Notes: generated by a model from the sequence alone, not told the origin. Positions 11,199 to 20,382 are shown, counted from the stretch's first letter. The stretch is 47,716 nt of DNA from Anaerolineae bacterium (GCA_011176615.1 DUEG01000005.1:1-47716), one strand, 5' to 3'. Numbers and translations are program-made.

Positions 11199-11665
11199 TT
11201 TTTATATCCATAATAAAGAATTCACGCGAGAGGAAAAGGTTTATTCGTTTTGCGGTCGTTGGAGCAATAGGGGCTTTTGTGGATTTCGGCACATTTAACC
11301 TGTTGTCTCAAGTTTTCCATATTGATCCTGTAATAGCAAGTATTACTTCATTCATAACTGCGCTTACGAGTAATTTTATTTGGAACCGGTACTGGACTTA
11401 TCCAGATTCTCGAACAAAGGCTGTTTCCCAACAAGTATTTCAATTTGCTGTAGTAAACTTGATTGGACTGGCGATAAGAACCCCAATATTTTTTGGATTC
11501 AGTAAATTATTTTTGTATTTCATTAATAGAATAAAGATATTTGAAACATTTTCAATATCAAACGAAGTCTTTGGAAACAATGTCGCACTAGCAGTTGCCA
11601 TAATTGTAGTAATGTTCTGGAATTATTTTGCAAATCGTTATTGGACATATAGTGATGTAAATTAG
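11195..11665 (+). CDS. GtrA family membrane protein
   Basis: [22 protein letters not shown]..., [32 protein letters not shown]; overlaps the end of the preceding ORF by 4 nt. Confidence 0.88.
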   Translation: MIFISIIKNSRERKRFIRFAVVGAIGAFVDFGTFNLLSQVFHIDPVIASITSFITALTSNFIWNRYWTYPDSRTKAVSQQVFQFAVVNLIGLAIRTPIFFGFSKLFLYFINRIKIFETFSISNEVFGNNVALAVAIIVVMFWNYFANRYWTYSDVN

Positions 11666-11693
11666 GTAGCGATCATTTGTTAAAAATATTGAG

Positions 11694-12092
11694 GTGAGTG
11701 TATATAATAGTAATATGAAAAAAAGGAAACGAATAATACCGATTTATACATCAAGAGGAGATGTAGGTGCACTTCTTGTTTATCCTTGGATTCATAATCT
11801 GCAAGGAGAATGGATAGGATGGGTAACCTCAACCGGAGAGGTTTATTCTGTCCTTGGTAATTATGTTGGCTGGCTTAGTAAAGACCCTAGGATTTTGAGA
11901 AGGAGAAGTTACGATTTTTCAAAACCTCGGCTTAAACCCCCTCCTCAACCAAAAAAGATTAGACCTCCAGCAACACTACCTTTAGCGCCGTTAATGCCAA
12001 TGTTAACTTATGCAACAATCGATGTTTTGCTTGATGAACCCGAAAAATTAAGTACCCCTGATTCGGATGATCTAAGAGAGGATATGGACTAG
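11694..12092 (+). CDS. Small protein with beta-flower-like repeat and Pro-rich tail; ATG at 11715 (MKKRKR) is an alternative start
   Basis: Repeated GEWIGWV/GNYVGWL units resembling the 4-fold beta-flower fold; KPPPQPKKIRPPATLPLAPLMP tail. Confidence 0.6.
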   Translation: MSVYNSNMKKRKRIIPIYTSRGDVGALLVYPWIHNLQGEWIGWVTSTGEVYSVLGNYVGWLSKDPRILRRRSYDFSKPRLKPPPQPKKIRPPATLPLAPLMPMLTYATIDVLLDEPEKLSTPDSDDLREDMD

Positions 12093-12131
12093 ATAATTTC
12101 AAGATAAGAACTGATTTGAGGTTGTTAACGC

Positions 12132-13373
12132 TTGCATAAAAGAATGATGGAGACAATGAATACAGACAGTGTATCAGAAGAAGAGAATAACATTTCTTCC
12201 CTTACCAATAATGATACTGGGGAAAATATTACTGGTGTTCGATCTTTGATGGAATTAATCGATATTGTAACTGGAAGGAATTTACAGAATACTCAAATTC
12301 AAGAAGATGGGGGATATGCCGATGTGATACCATTTCCTTTTATGGCTATTGTTGGTCAAAAGGAGATGAAAATTGCTTTAATTCTGTCAATCATTAACCC
12401 ACTGATGGGGGGAGTATTACTCATTGGACCAAGAGGTACTGGAAAAACAATAGCGGTTAGAAGTCTGATTGATTTATTACCAGATGTACCTCGTAGTTTA
12501 TGCTTTTATGGATGTTTGGAAGAGGATATTGAGAAAGGTGGTTTAGATGCAGTTTGCCCCGCGTGTGCTAAAAAATTTGCTATGGGGGAACCAATTTCAG
12601 TATTGGATCGAGTAAGATTGGTAGAATTGCCTCTAAATGCAAAAATCGATGATGTTATCGGTGGGCTGGACGAAAGAGCGACAATAAATGACCGGTTGCG
12701 ATTAAAGCGTGGAATATTAGCGCAGGCTGATCGTAATATTCTTTATGTTGATGAAGTTAATCTTCTCTCAGATGATGTAATTGATGCAATTCTTGATGCC
12801 TCGGCGCAAGGTCATTATACTGTCAGAAGAGGGCCAGTTTCTGCAACTTATCGCTCTAGATTTGTATTTGTTGGGTCAATGAATCCAGAGGAAGGAAATC
12901 TTCGCCCACAAATAATGGATCGTTTTGGATTAAGGGTGGTTATGCAGGGACTTAAAGAACCAAAAGAAAGATTAGAAGCGTATCGTCGGGTAAACTTATA
13001 TTTAAATAATCCTTACCAAGTCGTAAATAATTTTAAGGACGAAACAAGAATTGCTAAAGAGGAAATACAACTGGCAAGAGAAATGCTTCCAAAGGCTATT
13101 CTCAATGATGAGATAGCAAACCTTGGGTTGAAGCTGATATCAAAATTAAAAATCGAATCATTAAGAGCGGAAATTACTTTGTTTGAAGCGGCAAAAGCAT
13201 ATGCTGTTGCTGATGGAAGAATTGAGGTTACTAGAAACGATTTATTGAGGGTGGCGCCACTTGCTTTGAGATTGCGAAGATCGTCATTCATAACCGATTA
13301 CTTGTCCCAGCAAAATCAAGAAAAAGAAGAATTGGACAAAATCTTGGACGAGGTCATTCGTCATCAAGAGTAG
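12132..13373 (+). CDS. Magnesium chelatase subunit I-like AAA+ ATPase (orphan)
   Basis: FPFMAIVGQKEMKIALILSIINPLMGGVLLIGPRGTGKTIAVRSL; ILYVDEVNLLSDDVIDAILDASAQG; SMNPEEGNLRPQIMDRFGLRV; Cys-rich insert CFYGCLEEDIEKGGLDAVCPACAKKF. Confidence 0.88.
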   Translation: MHKRMMETMNTDSVSEEENNISSLTNNDTGENITGVRSLMELIDIVTGRNLQNTQIQEDGGYADVIPFPFMAIVGQKEMKIALILSIINPLMGGVLLIGPRGTGKTIAVRSLIDLLPDVPRSLCFYGCLEEDIEKGGLDAVCPACAKKFAMGEPISVLDRVRLVELPLNAKIDDVIGGLDERATINDRLRLKRGILAQADRNILYVDEVNLLSDDVIDAILDASAQGHYTVRRGPVSATYRSRFVFVGSMNPEEGNLRPQIMDRFGLRVVMQGLKEPKERLEAYRRVNLYLNNPYQVVNNFKDETRIAKEEIQLAREMLPKAILNDEIANLGLKLISKLKIESLRAEITLFEAAKAYAVADGRIEVTRNDLLRVAPLALRLRRSSFITDYLSQQNQEKEELDKILDEVIRHQE

Positions 13374-13409
13374 AATCAAGAATAATCGTAAAATGAGAAA
13401 ATTGCTGTT

Positions 13410-13970
13410 ATGTCAAGTCTTCGTGTAATTTCCGGTAAAGCGAGAGGCAAGAAATTAAGATCTGTGCCAGGAGATATTACAAGACCTATTACTGATAGGG
13501 TAAAAGAGGCATTGTTCAATATCATAGGGGCGGATATAGTTTCGAGTAAATTATTAGATTTGTTTGCGGGGACAGGCAGCGTGGGGATTGAGGCATTAAG
13601 TCGTGGGGCGAAATATGTGCTTTTTCTTGATAAAAACCGCAATGCAATCAACACGATTCGTCAAAATATAGAATCTACAGGAGTGAGTCAGCATAGCGAA
13701 GTTGTGAAAGCGGATGCATTTGTCTATATCAAGAAACCCCCGGATAATTCATTCGATTATATTTATGTTGCCCCTCCCCAATATAAAGATTTGTGGAAGA
13801 AGGCAATCAAATTATTGGATGAAAGGAAGGGATGGTTGGATTCAGATGGATGGGTTATTGTTCAAATACACCCTAAAGAGTATCAAGAAATCGAATTAAA
13901 ACATTTGTTTGAATTTGACCAAAGGGATTACGGGAGTACAAGGCTTGTTTTTTATAGAAAAAATCAATAA
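13410..13970 (+). CDS. rsmD: 16S rRNA m2G966 methyltransferase RsmD-family protein with atypical motif IV
   Basis: RVISGKARGKKLRSVPGDITRPITDRVKEALFNII; LLDLFAGTGSVGIEALSRGAKYVLFLDKN; motif IV region reads YIYVAPPQYKDLW. Confidence 0.88.
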   Translation: MSSLRVISGKARGKKLRSVPGDITRPITDRVKEALFNIIGADIVSSKLLDLFAGTGSVGIEALSRGAKYVLFLDKNRNAINTIRQNIESTGVSQHSEVVKADAFVYIKKPPDNSFDYIYVAPPQYKDLWKKAIKLLDERKGWLDSDGWVIVQIHPKEYQEIELKHLFEFDQRDYGSTRLVFYRKNQ

Positions 13971-14013
13971 AAAAGGGGATAATATTTTGTGCCAATTTAC
14001 ATTAAGAAAGATA

Positions 14014-14038
14014 GGGGTGTAAGAAATTCCTACACCCC
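14014..14038. terminator. Hairpin between convergent rsmD and aldolase genes
   Basis: ggggtgta-agaaattcc-tacacccc, perfect 8-bp stem in a convergent intergenic gap. Confidence 0.65.
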
Positions 14039-14050
14039 AGTTGTAGTTAT

Positions 14051-15469
14051 TTAATCTGCTAAATCGCTTGTATCTTCAGCGCTTAAAACATCTTTTAAAT
14101 AGTTCTCTAATTTGGGTTGTATTTTTACATGTTTTATATGTTTGCCAACATATTTCTTCGTTCCATGTATTTTAAGAAGCGTAAAAAGATTCCTGAATTT
14201 AGATTCCCACGCAGCCTCAATTTTCTCTTTCTGTTCTGGTGGTAGAGACCAGGTTTGCTTTTTAAAAGGACCAATCGCTCGTTTTCGGGTCTTATAATAA
14301 AATTGATCATCTGTTTGACCCTCTTTGCGCTCATTTGAATGGTTTTCTCGTAAATAAGCATAAATATCATTGCGAAGATCATCAGGGATTAGGTCATAAA
14401 AGATATTCTGAAAATTAGTCGCAAGATGTACTTCTACTGCTTCTGATTCAACAAATTTGCCGAAAGCATCTTCTGGTAGTGTGGATGCGCCATGCTGAAC
14501 GGCTCCGCCCATCCCATAATCTTTTCGTGCTATCCTGCTTAACTTTAATAATGTATCAAAGTCAACTTTTACTTTGGCAATAGACCCGTCAGGTAATACG
14601 ACTCCGCCATGAGAAGTCCCTGTTTGGATGCTTATTTTACTGAGTCCAATGGCTTTGGGGGAGATTTCTTTGAGATGAGAGTTATATCCATCCATATAAA
14701 CTCGTAACTCTTCCTCTGTAGAATTATGCCCCCCAACTTCTCCAATCTCACCCCCAATAGATACAGGTATATCCTTGGGCTGGATTGAGCGGATAAATGC
14801 AGAGAATTCGGCAGAAAGACTGGTATTTAATCTTTGTTGTTCAGGAATAGTTGTTTTGCTTAAATCAACCAAAGTCGATGTGTCTATATCGATATTGTAA
14901 AAGCCTGCAGAAATTGCCTCGATGGAAAGATCTTTGATTGCTTGTATTTCTTTGTCTTTGTTTTCTATAAATCGCTTTGGTGATACTTGAAAATGGTCAC
15001 CCTGGATAAATATTGCGCCGCGGAAATCCTCTTTTATGGCTGCTGCTAATATGCTTGTTACGTATTCTGATGGTCTTTGGTCTGTATACCCCATCTCTGA
15101 TCTAGCGATTTCAAATATGAACGCACCTGCATCCATACTATTCGCGACCTTGAAGACAGTACAGGCTGCGTTAAAAGATAGAGCACGAAGGTTAATTGCT
15201 GGTACAGTAAAATTTGTGGGGACTTCGCCACGACCACGGGCAAGATATAAATCGTTTATAGATGATGGTATTATATCCAAAGCCAAAGCGATTTTGCGCG
15301 TTAAATATCTAGCCAGACCTTGTTGATAACCGCTTCCAAGTGCTGATAATTCAGCGAATTTGGAAATATTTGCTCGTAATTTTGAGGAATCGAGGATAAC
15401 AATATGACCGTCTTTTAGATCAACGCTATTATCTAGTAGTTTTAGCAATTCTTGAATTCTTCTGTCCAT
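14051..15469 (-). CDS. Class II (ketose-bisphosphate) aldolase-like protein
   Basis: IFIQGDHFQVSP; SIGGEIGEVGGHNSTEEEL; IQTGTSHGGVVLPDGS; GAVQHGASTLPEDAF; longer than typical FBA (472 aa). Confidence 0.65.
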   Translation of the reverse strand: MDRRIQELLKLLDNSVDLKDGHIVILDSSKLRANISKFAELSALGSGYQQGLARYLTRKIALALDIIPSSINDLYLARGRGEVPTNFTVPAINLRALSFNAACTVFKVANSMDAGAFIFEIARSEMGYTDQRPSEYVTSILAAAIKEDFRGAIFIQGDHFQVSPKRFIENKDKEIQAIKDLSIEAISAGFYNIDIDTSTLVDLSKTTIPEQQRLNTSLSAEFSAFIRSIQPKDIPVSIGGEIGEVGGHNSTEEELRVYMDGYNSHLKEISPKAIGLSKISIQTGTSHGGVVLPDGSIAKVKVDFDTLLKLSRIARKDYGMGGAVQHGASTLPEDAFGKFVESEAVEVHLATNFQNIFYDLIPDDLRNDIYAYLRENHSNERKEGQTDDQFYYKTRKRAIGPFKKQTWSLPPEQKEKIEAAWESKFRNLFTLLKIHGTKKYVGKHIKHVKIQPKLENYLKDVLSAEDTSDLAD

Positions 15470-15630
15470 TATGAAACTCCTTATCGTTGTAAACGTATAT
15501 ACCTAATAAATAGGATCAGTGAGATTATAAACTGGAATGAAATAATAGCAAGGCTTGAATATTATTTTATTGCTTTAATGGATTTCTCAGGCTATAATTG
15601 ATTTAATAATATGGACAAAGTAAATATCAT

Positions 15631-16158
15631 TTGGAGGATAATATGAGTGACCTATTCGAAAAAATTACAGGAGATCAAGATATATTCAAAAAGATTGCGA
15701 ACAAAATACCGGGTTTCAATGGCTATATAGAACGACAAGACCGTAGGGCTGCAGATAAGATTCTAAGGGAGACAATTGCTGCCCATTTTGAAGGATTATA
15801 CGAGAAGGTGTCTTCGCTTCAAGAGGATTTTATTAGCCAAGGTGAAATCATGTACGTAGACGATCTTGAAAAAGCCGCCATAAAACTACGCACATTTATA
15901 GATAGAATAAAAACAGCATCCTATGGATATTCAGGTTTTTTTGATTCAATTAAATTAAATGAAGAAGAACTAAAACAAATTTATGAGTATGATCTAAAAA
16001 TGGTTGATCTTGAGGATGAGGTTTTACATGCGATTGAAAATGTTGAGGAATCAATGGGGAGCGATGGCATTCAAGCGGCGATTAGAAATCTCATTCAGAA
16101 AGCAAGTGAATGTGTAGAGATATTTAATCGAAGAGATGAGGTTGTTACACAGGGTTAA
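15631..16158 (+). CDS. Uncharacterised coiled-coil-rich protein; probable start ATG at 15643 (MSDLFEK)
   Basis: Complete ORF; SD-like ggagg at 15632-15636 sits before the ATG at 15643; GYIERQDRRAADKILRETIA motif; immediately upstream of the SPFH gene. Confidence 0.65.
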   Translation: MEDNMSDLFEKITGDQDIFKKIANKIPGFNGYIERQDRRAADKILRETIAAHFEGLYEKVSSLQEDFISQGEIMYVDDLEKAAIKLRTFIDRIKTASYGYSGFFDSIKLNEEELKQIYEYDLKMVDLEDEVLHAIENVEESMGSDGIQAAIRNLIQKASECVEIFNRRDEVVTQG

Positions 16159-16199
16159 TAAATCATTATTAATTATGAGAAAAAAGGAGGAACAGTGTT

Positions 16200-17252
16200 A
16201 TGGCTAGAATTTTTGATGTAATTGAGTATCCAGATGCAATGAAGGATGAGATTGTTCATCGTTTTCCTGAAACAGGTTTTGGTGACTTTAGAATAGGATC
16301 ACAAGTTATTGTACGCGAATCTCAATCGGCTGTATTTTATCGCGATGGACAGGCATTGGATGTTTTTGGTCCCGGAAGGCACACGATTGCTACTGCAAAT
16401 ATTCCAAGACTGATAGATTTCATCGGCAAAGCATTTAATGATCGCACACCTTTTCCGGCAGAAGTGTATTTCGTTTCTATGAGAGAATTTGTCGACAAAA
16501 AATGGGGAACCCCTCAACCTATTATTGTTAAAAACCCAGGAATGGGGTTGGGAGTTGCTCTGCTACAAGGGTTTGGAACATATTCCTTCCAGGTATCCAA
16601 TCCACAACAGTTTGTTACTCAGATCGTTGGAGCTCAGGGCGTTTTTAGGACAAAAGACATTGAAAATCGGTTAAGAGATGTGTTGCTTTCAGACTTAACT
16701 GACTTACTTGGAGAAACAGGAGCCAAGCATAGTGTTTTAGAATTAATTGGCTTAGTAAATGAATTGGGTGCTGGTGTCCGGGCAAAAGCCCAGGATCACT
16801 TTGCTTCATTGGGATTGACTCTCAAGACATTCCTAATTGCCAACTTGAAACCTTCGGATAAATCTGCAGAAGAATTACGTGCTATGGGAATGCTCGATAT
16901 GGACACTTATACAAGATTGCAAGCTGCAGACGCTTTGCGCGATGCTGCTCAAAACCCTAGTGGTGGGGCTGGATTGACTGCAGGCATAGGGGCAGGAGTT
17001 GGTATTGGAAATGTAATGAGCCAAACACTTCAAGGAATGACGGGGAGTGGAAATAACCAAAAAACTCCAGAAGGTGGTTCTTCAAATATGAGCATACCTG
17101 ATGTTATGACACCCTCTGAAGCAGCCAGTTTCCTTCGTGTGTCAGAGGAAGATGTGGTCGCTGCTATTGAATCGGGTGATATAAAAGCACGAAAACTAGG
17201 AAAGGCTTATAGAATTAGTAAAAAAGCATTAGAAGATTTCTTGTCAGGTTAA
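16200..17252 (+). CDS. SPFH/band-7 (virion-core-protein-like) domain protein with C-terminal excisionase-type HTH
   Basis: N-terminal IGSQVIVRESQSAVFYRDGQALDVFGPGRHTIATANIPRLIDF; C-terminal MTPSEAASFLRVSEEDVVAAIESGDIKARKLGKAYRISKKALEDFL matches the HTH_17/excisionase pattern; strong SD aaaaaaggaggaaca. Confidence 0.85.
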   Translation: MARIFDVIEYPDAMKDEIVHRFPETGFGDFRIGSQVIVRESQSAVFYRDGQALDVFGPGRHTIATANIPRLIDFIGKAFNDRTPFPAEVYFVSMREFVDKKWGTPQPIIVKNPGMGLGVALLQGFGTYSFQVSNPQQFVTQIVGAQGVFRTKDIENRLRDVLLSDLTDLLGETGAKHSVLELIGLVNELGAGVRAKAQDHFASLGLTLKTFLIANLKPSDKSAEELRAMGMLDMDTYTRLQAADALRDAAQNPSGGAGLTAGIGAGVGIGNVMSQTLQGMTGSGNNQKTPEGGSSNMSIPDVMTPSEAASFLRVSEEDVVAAIESGDIKARKLGKAYRISKKALEDFLSG

Positions 17253-17280
17253 TAGAGGAACGAAAATAAAATAAAAATTT

Positions 17281-17322
17281 GAAAAGAGATCCAACGGTTG
17301 AAAAATCTTGGGTCTCTTTTTT
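17281..17322 (+). terminator. Intrinsic terminator after the SPFH gene
   Basis: aaaagagatccaa...ttgggtctcttttttgt hairpin with T-run. Confidence 0.7.
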
Positions 17323-17341
17323 GTGAATACCAAATTTAATA

Positions 17342-18031
17342 TTATTTAAAAGAATCATTAATAATGTGTAATGTTTCTGAAGAAATCGGCTTCTTTTTTG
17401 CAAATTTGCGTAGATAATCCTTTAAATTTTGTGAATGAAGTGTAGGAACAGGGGCGTTGTCTGCATCTGCTTTGGCGTCCGGATGGGTTAGTACTAAAGC
17501 AGCATTAATATCAGGAGTTGATAATTCTGGAATTTTAGTTGACAAAAACTTTTTTATTGCATCCGTCTCTGAAGAAATTTCTAGATCTGGTCTTCCCAAG
17601 CTATCTTGTGCAAAAATTTTCAAATAACCTGACAGCAAACCTCCCCCTTTCTGTTTCCAACGATTTTTTTCATATACGATTCTGCCTTTTTGATTTTTTG
17701 GAAAGAGAACCCAAATACCTGCGGGTCCAGTTAACAAGTGAGATGCAGGGGTGGTGTAATGAAATAAAGTGTATTTTTTGTCAAGTCCTTTTAATGCTTT
17801 GTTAAGTTGTTCATCTGGTCTAGGACTTTTACCCCACCGATTAGTGAAGTAAATACCAATCTGTGAGAGCAAAAAACCTATTAGCAAGGCTGTCAAAGAA
17901 AGGCTGAATTGTTCTGGTGATTTAAAGGTAATGTACATACCCACACCTAAAATTGCAAGGCTGACAATATTTGTAACTTGCCCAATTCTAGCATTTCGCT
18001 TAATTAATTTTTCGTTTGTAATAATATTCAT
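17342..18031 (-). CDS. Membrane-anchored NERD-like domain protein
   Basis: Two hydrophobic N-terminal helices, then TLFHYTTPASHLLTGPAGIWVLFPKNQKGRIVYEKNRWKQKGG resembling NERD (GP-G-fv---K---G-I). Confidence 0.5.
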   Translation of the reverse strand: MNIITNEKLIKRNARIGQVTNIVSLAILGVGMYITFKSPEQFSLSLTALLIGFLLSQIGIYFTNRWGKSPRPDEQLNKALKGLDKKYTLFHYTTPASHLLTGPAGIWVLFPKNQKGRIVYEKNRWKQKGGGLLSGYLKIFAQDSLGRPDLEISSETDAIKKFLSTKIPELSTPDINAALVLTHPDAKADADNAPVPTLHSQNLKDYLRKFAKKKPISSETLHIINDSFK

Positions 18032-18037
18032 TTCAGT

Positions 18038-19363
18038 TTAAGTCTCCTTATAATTTTTAATAACTAAACATGCATTCTGACCGCCTAAACCAAAGGAGTT
18101 ACTTAAGGCGATATCAAGGTGTTTAATTTTTCTATATTTGTTTGGAACATAATCAAGATCACAACTTGGATCGGGGTAGTCATAATTTATCGTAGGAGGA
18201 ATTATATTTTCGTTTATGGCTAATATACATGCGATCGCCTCAAGTGCCCCAGACGCACCCATTGGATGACCTATCATAGATTTTGTTGAACTTATCGGAA
18301 TCTTGTATGCATTCATACCAAATACCGATTTAATTGCTTTTGTTTCCATTTCATCATTTAGTAAGGTTGATGAGCCGTGCGCATTGATATAGTCAACCTG
18401 GTCTGGCGATATCTTGGCATCAAGTAACGCTAGATTCATTGCGCGGATGGGTCCATTTCCGTTTGGATCAGGTGCTGCAATATGATATCCATCTGAAGAA
18501 GAAGAATGACCTAAAATTTCGGCATAGATTTTGGCGCCTCTAGACTTCGCATGCTCGAGGCTTTCAAGAATAAGCACCCCCGATCCTTCAGAAAACACGA
18601 AGCCTTCTCTTTTGCTATCGAAAGGTCTTGATGCTTTTGTAGGGGCATCGTTAAAATGAGTGGGTAATGCTCGCATTGCAGAAAAACCGCCGAAGGAAAA
18701 ATCTTTAATAAGTGCTTCTGTTCCTCCTGCGATAACGATATCAGCGACGTTACGTCTTATGAATTCTGTACCCTCACCAATTGCCTGAGTGCTTGAGGCA
18801 CAAGCGGTTGTAATAGTTACATTAGGACCAAGAAAGCGGAATGTCTTTGAAATTAGAAAAGCGGATAAATTAGGTAAGCAGCCAGGGATTGTAAAAGGAT
18901 TGACCTTTGATACCCCGCGTTTTCTAAGAGTTTCAATTCCTTCATACGCTAAATCAAATCCTCCCATGCCGGTACCGAATACAACGCCGCATTTATCAGG
19001 ATTTGAATGGTTATTCAGGTAATTTGCGTCTTGAATCGCCAGTTGAGATGCTGCTAACGCAATTTGTGCTGACCGTGGCATGCGACGGGCATCCTTTTTA
19101 TCCATGTAATGGCGAGGATTGAAGTCGGGAATTTCGCCTGCTATTTGGCTCGGGAAGTTAGAAGCATCAAATTGAGTAATTCGTCGAATGCCGGATTTTC
19201 CTGACACTAGACCTTCCCAGTATTCGTGCACTGTGCAGCCAAGCGGAGAAATTAACCCAATGCCAGTGACAACAATACGCTTATTCTTCGAAGAATCAAG
19301 CATGTAATTATCCAACCAACTTGGTTCTAATGCCATTTTGCAATGATTCCAATAAATTTGCAT
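18038..19363 (-). CDS. fabF: 3-oxoacyl-ACP synthase II (KASII); probable start at 19303 (MLDSSKNKRIVVTGIG)
   Basis: VVTGIGLISPLGCTVHEYWEGLVSGKSGIRRI; TACASSTQAIGEG; NAHGSSTLLNDEMET; SMIGHPMGASGALEAI; SFGLGGQNACLV. Confidence 0.95.
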   Translation of the reverse strand: MQIYWNHCKMALEPSWLDNYMLDSSKNKRIVVTGIGLISPLGCTVHEYWEGLVSGKSGIRRITQFDASNFPSQIAGEIPDFNPRHYMDKKDARRMPRSAQIALAASQLAIQDANYLNNHSNPDKCGVVFGTGMGGFDLAYEGIETLRKRGVSKVNPFTIPGCLPNLSAFLISKTFRFLGPNVTITTACASSTQAIGEGTEFIRRNVADIVIAGGTEALIKDFSFGGFSAMRALPTHFNDAPTKASRPFDSKREGFVFSEGSGVLILESLEHAKSRGAKIYAEILGHSSSSDGYHIAAPDPNGNGPIRAMNLALLDAKISPDQVDYINAHGSSTLLNDEMETKAIKSVFGMNAYKIPISSTKSMIGHPMGASGALEAIACILAINENIIPPTINYDYPDPSCDLDYVPNKYRKIKHLDIALSNSFGLGGQNACLVIKNYKET

Positions 19364-20303
19364 CGACCGCTTGTCTGGCGATTTTTATGGCATTGAAAAG
19401 CGCATGCGAATCAGACCTACCATGACCAACAAATATTAAACCATCGATACCCAATAATGGCGCAGCACCAACTTCACCCGGGTCCATTATTTTTTTTACA
19501 TTGGCGAATGCTGGTTTTGTTAATAGGGCTCCTAATGAGACCAGCAAATTACTTGTTAGTTCTTTACGAATAATATCGATCAACAACTTTGCGACCGCTT
19601 CACTTGTTTTCAAAAGCACATTTCCCGTAAATCCATCAGTGATTGCAACATCAACGCGCCCCTCAAAAAGTTCTTTTGGCTCAATGTTCCCAACAAAATT
19701 GATTTTAGAATTCTTTAATAGTGGGTAAGTTTTGAGTATCAGAGCGTTACCCTTGCCGGATTCTTCACCATTGGATAGTAAACCTACTCGAGGATTATTT
19801 ATACTCAAAACACTTTTTGAATATATTGAGCCCATAATCGCAAATTGAAGCAGGTATTCAGGTTTACAATCAGCATTAGCGCCAATATCCAGAACGACTG
19901 TATGTCCACCACTTACAGGGAAAAGGGTAGTTAAAGCAGGACGTTTTACGCCTTTTATTCTCCCAAGCCGAAATAGAGCATTTGTCATTGCACCACCAGT
20001 ATTTCCAGCAGTCACAAATGCATCGGCTTCACCTGTTTTAATTAAATCCATTCCAATAGCCATTGAGTTTTGTGCTTTTTTCCTTGCGGCACGAGAAGGT
20101 TTATCGGTCATTTCTAGCACTTCTGGAGCATGGATGACATGAACTTTATTGAACCCTATTTGATTTTCTAGCAATGGATTTATGACATCCTTTTGCCCAA
20201 CCAAAAAGATATCGTCGCCAAATTTTTCTACCGCCCTTAAAGTTGCTTGAATTTCTGGGATTGGGTGTGAATCACTTCCCATTGCATCTAAAACAATCCG
20301 CAT
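19308..20303 (-). CDS. plsX: Phosphate acyltransferase PlsX
   Basis: MRIVLDAMGSDSHPIPEIQATL; TAGNTGGAMTNALFRLGRIKGVKRPALTTLFP; DGFTGNVLLKTSEAVAKLL; GHGRSDSHALFNAI. Confidence 0.97.
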   Translation of the reverse strand: MRIVLDAMGSDSHPIPEIQATLRAVEKFGDDIFLVGQKDVINPLLENQIGFNKVHVIHAPEVLEMTDKPSRAARKKAQNSMAIGMDLIKTGEADAFVTAGNTGGAMTNALFRLGRIKGVKRPALTTLFPVSGGHTVVLDIGANADCKPEYLLQFAIMGSIYSKSVLSINNPRVGLLSNGEESGKGNALILKTYPLLKNSKINFVGNIEPKELFEGRVDVAITDGFTGNVLLKTSEAVAKLLIDIIRKELTSNLLVSLGALLTKPAFANVKKIMDPGEVGAAPLLGIDGLIFVGHGRSDSHALFNAIKIARQAVDANLLESLQNGIRTKLVG

Positions 20304-20382
20304 CTAAAGGTCTCCTTTCAAGGATTACAAAAGCAAATTTGCTTGACAGACATCATTTGACGATTATAATACGAAAGAGTTT

